DNA of 64,000 bases from Gynuella sp050296195 (lineage in GTDB: Bacteria; Pseudomonadota; Gammaproteobacteria; Pseudomonadales; Natronospirillaceae). This document shows positions 45,542 through 53,375 of this stretch, piece by piece. The translations under genes and the position numbers were made by a program. The notes under the pieces were generated by a model that had not been told where the DNA came from, did no database searches, and saw only the letters and a program-made list of their open reading frames with translations. Within the stretch, counting starts at the first letter, position 1. Every line of letters begins with the position of its first letter. The stretch lies in assembly GCF_050296195.1 (NCBI RefSeq), contig NZ_JBNKRB010000026.1, one strand, 5' to 3'.

Positions 45542-47011
45542 ATGATGTTCAATTTCCGCTTTTTTCGTGGTGGTGTTCATCCAGAAGGACACAAACAATA
45601 TACTGCCGAAACTCCCATTACCACACTCGGTATTCCGGAGCGTCTATACCTGCCCCTACGGCAGCATGCTGGCGCAGCGGCAGAAGTTATTGTTAAGCCT
45701 GGCATGCAAGTGAAAAAAGGACAACTACTTGCGACGGCTGCCGGTTCAGTTTCTGCGCCGGTACATGCGCCCAGCTCTGGCACCATCGAAGCCCTGGGGG
45801 ATATTCCGGTTCCCCACCCTTCCGGACTGACGGCACCCGGCATAGTGCTGGCGTGTGACGGGGAAGACGAATGGTGTGAGTTACCGGAGGTTGAAGATCC
45901 ATTTACACTGGCGCCCGAGGTGCTGGCACGGAAAATTGCGGAGTCTGGTATTGTCGGTCTTGGTGGTGCCGTTTTTCCAGCGGCCGTCAAACTCGATAAA
46001 AGCCGCGAAAAAGTTGATCTGCTGATTCTCAATGGCAGCGAGTGTGAACCTTACCTGACCGCTGATGACCGGGTCATGCAGGAATATGCCGGGGCTGTAG
46101 TGGATGGCGCGCGATTGATTCAGTATATCAGCGGTGCCTGCAACACTATCATTGGTATCGAAGATAACAAACCAGCGGCTATCGCAGCCATGACCGAGGC
46201 CTGCAACAGCCACAATGACATTCATGTCAAAGTCGTACCGGCTCGGTATCCCATGGGGTCAGCCAAACAGCTGATACAGGCTGTGACAGGTCGTGAAGTT
46301 CCCGCTGGCGGGCGCTCCTCCGATATTGGTGTGATCATGCACAATGTCGCCACGGCCCGTGCCATCAGTATGGCGTTGCGAGATGGCAAACCGCTGATTT
46401 CCCGAATCGTTACGGTGGCCGGTGGTCATATTCAAAACCCTGGTAACGTCAATGCACTGATTGGCACTCCTGCACGTTTTCTGATTGATGCCTGCGGCGG
46501 TTTAACCACCGAGCCGGAACGAATATTGATCGGCGGTCCAATGATGGGTCATATCATTCATTCACTGGATGTGCCTGTGATCAAAGGAGCTTCCGGTATG
46601 CTGGCCTTGACTCGTGACGAAGTCGGCAATACCGAAATCATGGAATGCATACGCTGCGGCCGTTGCGTTTCTGCCTGTCCAATGGGGTTAATGCCGAATG
46701 CCATGGCACAACACAGCCAGAATAACGATCTTGACGGTGCTCAGGATTATGGCTTGGGCGACTGTATTCTGTGTGGCTCCTGTTCATATGTGTGTCCGGC
46801 ACATATTCCGCTGGTACACCACTTTCAATATGCCAAAGGCGCATTGAGTCAGCGTCAGAATGAGCAGAAAAAACTCGACCTTACCCGCCAGCTCAGTGAT
46901 GCCAAGGCCGCCCGGCAACAACAGGAAGCTGAGGCCAAAGCCGCAGCAAAAGCCGCCAAGGCAGCCAAACGAAAATCAAAGTCCAGTCATACTGAAGAGG
47001 GCACCGCATGA
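45542..47011 (+). CDS. rnfC: Electron transport complex subunit RnfC
   Basis: 489 residues from the ATG at 45542, one base after the rnfB stop. It is the NADH- and FMN-binding subunit (NGSECEPYLTADDRVM, GGPMMGHII). Two [4Fe-4S] motifs: CIRCGRCVSACP and CILCGSCSYVCP. The C-terminus is a lysine/alanine-rich helix (KAAAKAAKAAKRKSK) as in many gammaproteobacterial RnfC proteins. Its stop overlaps the rnfD start (ATGA). Confidence 0.95.
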   Translation: MMFNFRFFRGGVHPEGHKQYTAETPITTLGIPERLYLPLRQHAGAAAEVIVKPGMQVKKGQLLATAAGSVSAPVHAPSSGTIEALGDIPVPHPSGLTAPGIVLACDGEDEWCELPEVEDPFTLAPEVLARKIAESGIVGLGGAVFPAAVKLDKSREKVDLLILNGSECEPYLTADDRVMQEYAGAVVDGARLIQYISGACNTIIGIEDNKPAAIAAMTEACNSHNDIHVKVVPARYPMGSAKQLIQAVTGREVPAGGRSSDIGVIMHNVATARAISMALRDGKPLISRIVTVAGGHIQNPGNVNALIGTPARFLIDACGGLTTEPERILIGGPMMGHIIHSLDVPVIKGASGMLALTRDEVGNTEIMECIRCGRCVSACPMGLMPNAMAQHSQNNDLDGAQDYGLGDCILCGSCSYVCPAHIPLVHHFQYAKGALSQRQNEQKKLDLTRQLSDAKAARQQQEAEAKAAAKAAKAAKRKSKSSHTEEGTA

Positions 47012-48078
47012 CCATCGTGAATCTGGTTTCTGCTCCCCATGCCCATGATCGCTCAAGCATTAATCGAATCATGGCGTATGTTTGTCTGGCTCTGGTGCCA
47101 GGAACAGCGTTTTGCTTTTATATTTTTGGCTGGCCTGCCATCAATCTCTGGTTGTTCAGTGTGGCCACAGCCATAGGTACGGAATATGTCATGCTCAAAT
47201 TACGACACCAGAGTACCACTCGCCTGCTGGACTGGTCAGCTGTGCTGACCGGCTGGTTACTGGCACTGTGCCTGCCTCCCTGGGCTCCTTGGTGGATCGC
47301 AGTATTCGGTAGCGTTTTTGCCGTATCCATAGGTAAACATTTGTACGGTGGTCTGGGTCAGAATTTGTTTAATCCCGCCATGCTGGCGCGAACGGCACTG
47401 TTAATTTCGTTCCCAGTGCCGATGACTACCTGGGCACATGCAACTCCAATATTTTCACCTAATGCACCGGGATTCTGGCAAGGCCTGCAGATCACGTTTG
47501 GAGTGCTACCACTGGCTGATGGAATGACTGGGGCGACGGCGCTGGGTGCGTTAAAGACAGCCTTAACTCAAAATATCCCGGCGCAACAGACATTACATCA
47601 ATTTTCCATATATTCGTCCGGACTGGGCCTGACCAGTGGCAGCATGGGTGAGACATCGGCATTGTTAATGCTGATTGGCGGGATCTGGTTATTACTGGCC
47701 CGGGTGATCAGCTGGCATATTCCGGTCACTATGCTGACTACAGTCGTTGCGCTGGCAACTTTTTTCCATCACCTCAATCCGGCACTTTACCCGCCAGCTA
47801 CGTTTCATCTCCTGTCCGGAGGGCTGATGCTGGGTGCTTTCTTCATTGCCACTGACCCGGTCACCTCCCCCGCTGGAAAAGGCGCGCAGATCATATTTGC
47901 TGCCGGCTGCGGCGGGCTGACTTTTCTGATCCGTACCTGGGGTGGCTATCCTGAAGCAGTTGCCTTTTCAGTACTGATGATGAACGCTCTCACTCCCTTG
48001 CTGGACCAATATTTACGCCCACGCATCTATGGCCGCAGACGTAGCGGCCAGCCATTAACAACACGGCAGAAGAGGTAA
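47008..48078 (+). CDS. rnfD: Electron transport complex subunit RnfD
   Basis: 356 residues with multiple membrane helices. DGMTGATALGALK carries the threonine to which FMN is covalently bound. Overlaps rnfC by 4 bp, implying coupled translation. Confidence 0.95.
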   Translation: MTIVNLVSAPHAHDRSSINRIMAYVCLALVPGTAFCFYIFGWPAINLWLFSVATAIGTEYVMLKLRHQSTTRLLDWSAVLTGWLLALCLPPWAPWWIAVFGSVFAVSIGKHLYGGLGQNLFNPAMLARTALLISFPVPMTTWAHATPIFSPNAPGFWQGLQITFGVLPLADGMTGATALGALKTALTQNIPAQQTLHQFSIYSSGLGLTSGSMGETSALLMLIGGIWLLLARVISWHIPVTMLTTVVALATFFHHLNPALYPPATFHLLSGGLMLGAFFIATDPVTSPAGKGAQIIFAAGCGGLTFLIRTWGGYPEAVAFSVLMMNALTPLLDQYLRPRIYGRRRSGQPLTTRQKR

Positions 48079-48082
48079 CACG

Positions 48083-48745
48083 ATGCATCAGGATGTGATC
48101 AAAGGCCAGGCTGATCCAAGCTACCGCACTCAAGTCAGCTACCAGGCCGGCATGCTCGCCGGACTGTGCTGTATGATCAGCATTATCATTTACATGGGCT
48201 ATCACTCCACCACGGAGGATATTCGCCTGAGGATGAGTGAAGACCGTCAAGCGTTATTGCAGCAGGTATTGCCAACCGGTTTATATGATAACCAACCTGA
48301 TCAGGAAACCTTTCAGGTAACAGATACCAGCTACTTGCCAGAACCGGTGGTTATTTATCCGGCCCGTCAAAACAGTCATCTGGTGGCAATTGCGTTTCAA
48401 ACAGTAGCCAAAGGTTACAGCGGTGATATTCAATTGATGATCGGTGTCACTCTTGGCGGTGAGCTTCTTGGAGTCAGAGTGATCAGCCATGCAGAAACGC
48501 CTGGACTGGGTGACAAAATCGAGGTGGCCAAAGATGATTGGATCACCCGGTTTGAGGGCCACTCGCTGAACAACACCTCGGCCCAACAATGGCATGTCAA
48601 AAAAGATGGCGGAGAATTTGATCAGTTTACCGGTGCAACCATTACACCCAGAGCGGTGGTGAAGGCTGTTTATGAAGCACTTCTGTTTGTCCAACAAAAC
48701 GAGCAGACAATGAGTATTGATTTGCCGGCCAGCGAGGAACCATAA
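48083..48745 (+). CDS. rnfG: Electron transport complex subunit RnfG
   Basis: 220 residues: one N-terminal membrane helix and a periplasmic FMN-binding domain with FDQFTGATITPRAVV, whose threonine binds FMN covalently. Ends directly before the rnfE ATG. Confidence 0.95.
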   Translation: MHQDVIKGQADPSYRTQVSYQAGMLAGLCCMISIIIYMGYHSTTEDIRLRMSEDRQALLQQVLPTGLYDNQPDQETFQVTDTSYLPEPVVIYPARQNSHLVAIAFQTVAKGYSGDIQLMIGVTLGGELLGVRVISHAETPGLGDKIEVAKDDWITRFEGHSLNNTSAQQWHVKKDGGEFDQFTGATITPRAVVKAVYEALLFVQQNEQTMSIDLPASEEP

Positions 48746-49429
48746 ATGAGCAATCCTACCTATGCAGAGATATTCAGCGATGGCCTATGGCGCAACAATG
48801 TCGCTCTCGAACAGATGTTGGCACTGTGTCCATTACTGGCGGTCACCACCACGGCCACTAACGGGCTCGGCATGGGCCTTGCCACCATAGCGGTGATGAT
48901 TGCCGCGAGTTTGCTATCTTCATTACTGAAAGGTGTCATTACACCACAGGTTCGCATTCCCGCGTTTATTGTTTTGATTGCTTCTGTGGTCACCGTAGTG
49001 GAAATGTTTATTAATGCCTGGATGCACGAGTTATACAAGGTACTGGGCCTGTTTATTCCGTTAATCGTTACCAATTGTGCCATTCTTGGCCGGGTTGAGG
49101 CATTCGCCTCCAAGCAGACTGCCAGAGCATCTCTGGCCGATGCGCTGGCTATGGGACTCGGCTTTACCTGGGTACTGGTCGTGGTCGGCGCAGTACGCGA
49201 ACTCATCGCCAACGGCACACTGTTTCACAATGCATCGTTGCTCTTGGGTGAACATTTGCATTGGCTGGATACTACAGTCATGGACAACTATCAGGGCGCA
49301 CTGTTGATGGCGCTACCACCTGGCGGTTTCATCATGCTGGGGTTTTTATTGTCGATCAAACGCTTGATTGATCAGCACCGCATGAAGCCAGCCACAAACA
49401 ATACTCTAACTCAATTACAGGAGGCATGA
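48746..49429 (+). CDS. rnfE: Electron transport complex subunit RnfE
   Basis: 227 residues, paralogue of RnfA with the same membrane topology (ALCPLLAVTTTATNGLGMGL; VTNCAILGRVEAFA). Starts immediately after the rnfG stop; its stop overlaps the rnfH start. Confidence 0.95.
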   Translation: MSNPTYAEIFSDGLWRNNVALEQMLALCPLLAVTTTATNGLGMGLATIAVMIAASLLSSLLKGVITPQVRIPAFIVLIASVVTVVEMFINAWMHELYKVLGLFIPLIVTNCAILGRVEAFASKQTARASLADALAMGLGFTWVLVVVGAVRELIANGTLFHNASLLLGEHLHWLDTTVMDNYQGALLMALPPGGFIMLGFLLSIKRLIDQHRMKPATNNTLTQLQEA

Positions 49430-49692
49430 TGAGGGTTTCCGTTGCATACAATGAGCAGATTCGCAGTGCCTGGATTCCCATCCAGGTGACGGAGGATATC
49501 AATGTGCAGCAGGCAATTGAACAATCGGGAATTCTGCAGCGCTTTCCGGATATTGACCTGAACAAACAACGGGTCGGTATTTTTGGCAAGCTGGTAAAGC
49601 TGGATACTCCGTTACACGATGGCGACAGGGTCGAAATCTACCGTCAGATCATCAAAGTTCAGGATGATGACGATGATGATGATGATGATTAA
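49426..49692 (+). CDS. rnfH: RnfH, accessory protein of the Rnf operon
   Basis: 88 residues with a ubiquitin-like RnfH fold (MRVSVAYNEQIRSAWIPIQV, FPDIDLNKQRVGIFGKLVKL). The exact role is unknown; in diazotrophs it closes the rnf operon. The end is a run of nine aspartates encoded by a GAT/GAC repeat, which may vary in length between strains. Confidence 0.9.
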   Translation: MMRVSVAYNEQIRSAWIPIQVTEDINVQQAIEQSGILQRFPDIDLNKQRVGIFGKLVKLDTPLHDGDRVEIYRQIIKVQDDDDDDDDD

Positions 49693-49738
49693 AGTAACAA
49701 GGGCTTTCGGTCCGATCTGATGATTCTGATCTCAATCA

Positions 49739-49795
49739 ATCAAGCTGACTTGCCATACTTGTACTGTCCCTCATGTATATATCAGTCAGCTTGAT
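49739..49795. other. Long inverted repeat after rnfH
   Basis: ATCAAGCTGACT (49739-49750) and AGTCAGCTTGAT (49784-49795) are perfect 12-bp inverted repeats 33 bp apart. There is no T-run, so it may be a terminator relying on other factors or a regulator site for the next operon. Confidence 0.5.
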
Positions 49796-49992
49796 GGCGT
49801 TGATTCTTTATGTGTGAGTACAAGTGAGAGACTCACGAGTCTGATCTTTTTTATCCCACGCGTATTGGTCGCAAACACCCTTAATACCTATAAAGAAATA
49901 CGAATAAATTGCCAAAATAACCATTAATAGGTATTGCAATAAATTCCGTTTAATAGTCCAAAATCAACAATCAAATTTATCACCATCGCTTA

Positions 49993-50006
49993 TTGACTCA
50001 GGTCAA
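49993..50006. promoter_or_regulatory. FNR/DNR-like palindrome upstream of the octaheme cytochrome
   Basis: TTGAC-TCAG-GTCAA is a perfect palindrome close to the FNR consensus TTGAT-N4-ATCAA and to DNR/NnrR sites. It lies 160 bp before the gene at 50166. No sigma-54 promoter was found for that gene. Confidence 0.55.
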
Positions 50007-50165
50007 AGCAGACACCTACGAATGAACCAGAAGTCCATTAAGATATTTATTCATCGTCAGCTAAGCTAAAAAATAAAATTCAAAATAAAAATGCACCCTG
50101 GCTGTCTACTGAGTAATGTCTGTCCAGTTTTCAGATGGGAATACCATTAAAAGGAATATGCCCCG

Positions 50166-51611
50166 ATGAAATCAAAAATATATTTATTATTCTCCTGGGT
50201 CGCCCTATTGGTTTTCATAATAACCATTTCCGGACAGGCAAATGCAAAAGCACTCATGCTCAAACCGTTTAAGAATCTGAGCGATCAAAGTAAGGAATGT
50301 GTTGCCTGTCATAAGCAGGAAGATCCCAGTATCTATGCCCAGTGGGGTCGCTCCAAACATTTCGGTGCTAATGTCGGCTGTTATGAGTGTCATCAAGCTA
50401 GCAATGATGAACCGGATGCCATTCGTCATGAAGGTCATACTATTTCAGTCATCGTCTCACCTAAAGACTGTTCCGCCTGCCATAACGAAGAGGTAGCGGA
50501 ATTTTCCGCCAGTCATCACGCCAATGCCGGCAGGATAATTGGTTCTCTTGATAACATGCTGGCGGAGGTAGTAGAAGGAGCGCTCACCATGAACGGAAAA
50601 TCACCGGCAGCGGTCAACGGGTGCTGGCAATGCCATGGATCGGAAGTAAAAGTCATGCCCAATGGTGACCTTGACCCAACCACCTGGCCCAATACCGGTA
50701 TAGGTCGTCTGAATCCGGATGGCTCTGTGGGTGCCTGTACTGCCTGTCACCAGCGGCACGAGTTTTCCATGATACAGGCACGCCGTCCGGAAGCCTGTGG
50801 AAAGTGTCACCTGGGTCCGGATCATCCACAAAAAGAAATTTACGATGAATCCAAACACGGCATTAACTTTTATGCCAACGTCGACCGTATGAATATGGAA
50901 TCGGCAAAATGGATTGTTGGTGAAGATTATGACGCCGCCCCTACTTGTGCCACCTGCCATATGTCGGCCACTCGTGAACTGCCAGTCACCCATGATGTCG
51001 GTAACCGGATTTCCTGGACTCTGCGCCCGGCAGTATCGGAGAAAATTGATGCCAAGGCGATCAAGCAGGGCCAAACCGTCAAAACCTGGCAGGAACGTCG
51101 ACGTGATATGAGTGCCGTATGTGATGCTTGCCATACCAGCTCCATGATCGATTCTTTCTACACTCAGTTTGACAGTCTGGTCGAATTGTATAACACCAAA
51201 TTCGCTATTCCAGGCAAACGTATGATGGCAACGCTACAGGAACAGGGGTTGATGACCGATGTTGCCTTCGACGAAAAAATCGAATGGACATGGTTTTATC
51301 TGTGGCATCACGAGGGTCGCCGCGCGCGTCATGGTGCAGCGATGATGGCACCGGACTACACCCAATGGCATGGCCTCTACGAAGTCGCAGAACGGTTTTA
51401 TATGGAACTGATTCCGGAATACAACGAATACATTGAAAAGGCCGAAAAAGCAGGAAAACACGAAGCCGCAGAAACAGCCCGCAAAGTACTGGCTGAAATT
51501 TTGGAAAGCCCGGAACATCTCTGGTTTACCGGTAATGAACCCGCAGAGGTAACAGAGGCTCGCCAGAAAGCTCAGGCGGAATTCAAACAACGTTATGCCA
51601 ACGAAGATTAA
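50166..51611 (+). CDS. Octaheme HAO-like cytochrome c
   Basis: 481 residues with a Sec signal peptide and exactly eight CXXCH haem motifs (CVACH near 45, CYECH, CSACH, CWQCH, CTACH, CGKCH, CATCH, CDACH). Pattern and length fit the hydroxylamine oxidoreductase family. In nitrifiers HAO oxidises hydroxylamine; in Epsilonproteobacteria a relative paired with a NapC/NrfH-type protein (HaoC) is proposed to reduce nitrite or hydroxylamine. The following gene is such a partner and no amo genes are present, so the reducing role is more likely. The active-site cross-linking tyrosine of oxidising HAO may or may not be present: Tyr398 in APDYTQWHG is the candidate. Periplasmic. Confidence 0.85.
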   Translation: MKSKIYLLFSWVALLVFIITISGQANAKALMLKPFKNLSDQSKECVACHKQEDPSIYAQWGRSKHFGANVGCYECHQASNDEPDAIRHEGHTISVIVSPKDCSACHNEEVAEFSASHHANAGRIIGSLDNMLAEVVEGALTMNGKSPAAVNGCWQCHGSEVKVMPNGDLDPTTWPNTGIGRLNPDGSVGACTACHQRHEFSMIQARRPEACGKCHLGPDHPQKEIYDESKHGINFYANVDRMNMESAKWIVGEDYDAAPTCATCHMSATRELPVTHDVGNRISWTLRPAVSEKIDAKAIKQGQTVKTWQERRRDMSAVCDACHTSSMIDSFYTQFDSLVELYNTKFAIPGKRMMATLQEQGLMTDVAFDEKIEWTWFYLWHHEGRRARHGAAMMAPDYTQWHGLYEVAERFYMELIPEYNEYIEKAEKAGKHEAAETARKVLAEILESPEHLWFTGNEPAEVTEARQKAQAEFKQRYANED

Positions 51612-51664
51612 TACATGACCGACCGTCCCCCGCTGTTTGCCGGCGGGGGCATCACGAGGTGTTT

Positions 51665-52243
51665 ATGAACCAGACACAATCATTCTGGCGGCGACTTTGG
51701 ATTCCTTCACGAAGAAAATGGTTACTGGGTATTCCGGTTGGTGGTTTCGCAGCCATGGCGGTGGGAGCTGTTATGCTGAGCACTTTTCATGGAGCGATTA
51801 ACGCAACCAATGCCAATGCCTTTTGCTACAGCTGTCATATCGGCATGGATACCATCGTTGAAGAATATCAACAGTCCATCCACTTTAATAATGAAACCGG
51901 TGTTCAGGCCCAATGCGCCGACTGCCATGTCCCCAAAGAATTCTTTCCCAAAATGCTGGTTAAAATCCGCGCAACCAAGGACATTTATCATCAATTAAAA
52001 GGCACGGTAACGCTGGAGAATTTTGAGCAGTTACGAGTACATCAGGCAGAAGTGGTTTACAACACAATGAAAAACCGGGATTCCAATGAATGTAAAAACT
52101 GCCACAACCCGGAACAATGGAACACCGATATGCAAAGCATACGGGCCAGAAATCATCATGATCCGGCAGCGTGGCTGGAAAACAACGAAACTTGCGTGGA
52201 CTGTCATCTAGGTGTTGCCCATAAAAAACCCGCAATTTATTAA
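51665..52243 (+). CDS. NapC/NirT/NrfH-family tetraheme cytochrome, quinol dehydrogenase
   Basis: 192 residues from the ATG at 51665, with GAGG before it. One N-terminal membrane anchor (about 20-42) and four CXXCH motifs (CYSCH, CADCH, CKNCH, CVDCH). Proteins of this family take electrons from quinol and pass them to a periplasmic multihaem enzyme, here surely the octaheme cytochrome encoded 53 bp upstream. Together they form a HaoA-HaoC-like module. Confidence 0.9.
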   Translation: MNQTQSFWRRLWIPSRRKWLLGIPVGGFAAMAVGAVMLSTFHGAINATNANAFCYSCHIGMDTIVEEYQQSIHFNNETGVQAQCADCHVPKEFFPKMLVKIRATKDIYHQLKGTVTLENFEQLRVHQAEVVYNTMKNRDSNECKNCHNPEQWNTDMQSIRARNHHDPAAWLENNETCVDCHLGVAHKKPAIY

Positions 52244-52265
52244 TGAGATGACGTCACCCAATGAC

Positions 52266-52327
52266 AGCCGCTGATTCGAACGGGGCATTTTACACAGCAC
52301 TTTTGTTGTAAAACCGACACAGCGGCT
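52266..52327 (+). terminator. Terminator-like stem after the cytochrome operon
   Basis: AGCCGCTG (52266-52273) pairs with CAGCGGCT (52320-52327), followed by TTTTCTTT. The loop is long (46 nt) and contains the NifA site of nifF. Confidence 0.5.
52304..52319. promoter_or_regulatory. NifA upstream activator site of nifF
   Basis: Exact TGT-N10-ACA, 126 bp before the -24 element of nifF. Confidence 0.75.
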
Positions 52328-52444
52328 TTTTCTTTACCCTATCCGGATTGTCGCATTCGAGACATTTTACTCACCACAATTTACAGCTCATCCAAATATT
52401 CTTTATTTTTCAATCAGTTAGCATCCTGCATCTAAACAGATCAC

Positions 52445-52460
52445 TGGCACACAGTGTGCA
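52445..52460 (+). promoter_or_regulatory. Sigma-54 promoter of nifF
   Basis: TGGCACACAGTGTGCA matches TGGCAYRNNNNTTGCW at all but one position. Expected start near 52471, giving a leader of about 36 nt. Confidence 0.85.
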
Positions 52461-52506
52461 AAACCTCTGCTGCACCTACATGAAACAGCCATTGGAGGAA
52501 CATAGC

Positions 52507-53049
52507 ATGGCTCGCATTGGTATATTTTTTGGTACAGATACCGGCAAAACCCGCAAAGTTGCCAAGATGATTAAAAAACTGTTCGACGATGACACAATGG
52601 ACAAGCCGGTGAATGTTAACCGTTGCAGCGTTGAAGAAGTCATGGCTTATGATTATCTGATCTTTGGTACACCGACACTGGGCGAAGGTGAATTACCCGG
52701 GTTATCCGCAGAATGTGAAAACGAAAGCTGGGAAGAATTTTTACCGCAGCTGGAAGATCAGGATTTCAGCGGCAAAACTGTTGCGATTTTTGGTCTTGGC
52801 GATCAGGTGGGTTATCCGAAGGAATACGTCGATGCCATGAAAGAGATTTATGATGTCGTAACCGACCAGGGAGCAAAAGTCGTCGGTGCCTGGCCGACCG
52901 AAGGTTATGAGTTTGATCACTCAGAAGCTGTTGTCGACAATCAGTTTGTCGGTCTGGCACTGGATCTTGATAATCAGAGCAACCTCACTGAAGAACGTCT
53001 GAATCGCTGGTTAAAAAGTATCGCAGCGGATTTTGATCTGAACCTGTAG
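52507..53049 (+). CDS. nifF: Nitrogenase-type flavodoxin NifF
   Basis: 180 residues from the ATG at 52507, preceded by GGAGGAAC; the frame is open upstream but includes the promoter. FMN phosphate loop FFGTDTGKTRKVAK, then TPTLGEGELPG and FGLGDQVGYPKEYVDAM, and the long-chain flavodoxin insert. It is highly similar to Azotobacter NifF, including EAVVDNQFVGLALDLDNQS. Carries low-potential electrons, supplied by Rnf, to the nitrogenase Fe protein. Confidence 0.95.
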   Translation: MARIGIFFGTDTGKTRKVAKMIKKLFDDDTMDKPVNVNRCSVEEVMAYDYLIFGTPTLGEGELPGLSAECENESWEEFLPQLEDQDFSGKTVAIFGLGDQVGYPKEYVDAMKEIYDVVTDQGAKVVGAWPTEGYEFDHSEAVVDNQFVGLALDLDNQSNLTEERLNRWLKSIAADFDLNL

Positions 53050-53375
53050 CCGGGTTCTACCAACCCGCCGGCCCCTGTTCAGGACAGAATACTTGAACAG
53101 TTTATCCGGTGGGTGGGAACTTGATGTTCATAACGGTATCGGATAAGCCGACACCCCAGTCAAAGAATTCCACTCAACTGTTTTTGAGACTCATTATTAT
53201 CTGATTAACCGAATGAGTAAAAAAATATCGTTCCATTTTCAGGCTTCTTTCTAAGCCATCCATAATATCCGTCTAATGGACATTAGCCGTTTTTGAACTA
53301 CGCTGAGATAATAGTTCTTTTGTGTCATGCTGTTGGCTCATTGCCGACAAGCGAAGATTTGAAGGTATTTTAAAT

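Noticed and set aside
50166..52243. Nitrification (ammonia oxidation) module
   Set aside because: No ammonia monooxygenase, haoB or cytochrome c554 genes are nearby, and the NapC/NrfH-type partner suits a reducing role better.
52348..52506. N-terminal extension of NifF
   Set aside because: It would include the sigma-54 promoter; the ATG at 52507 has a strong ribosome-binding site and matches other NifF proteins.
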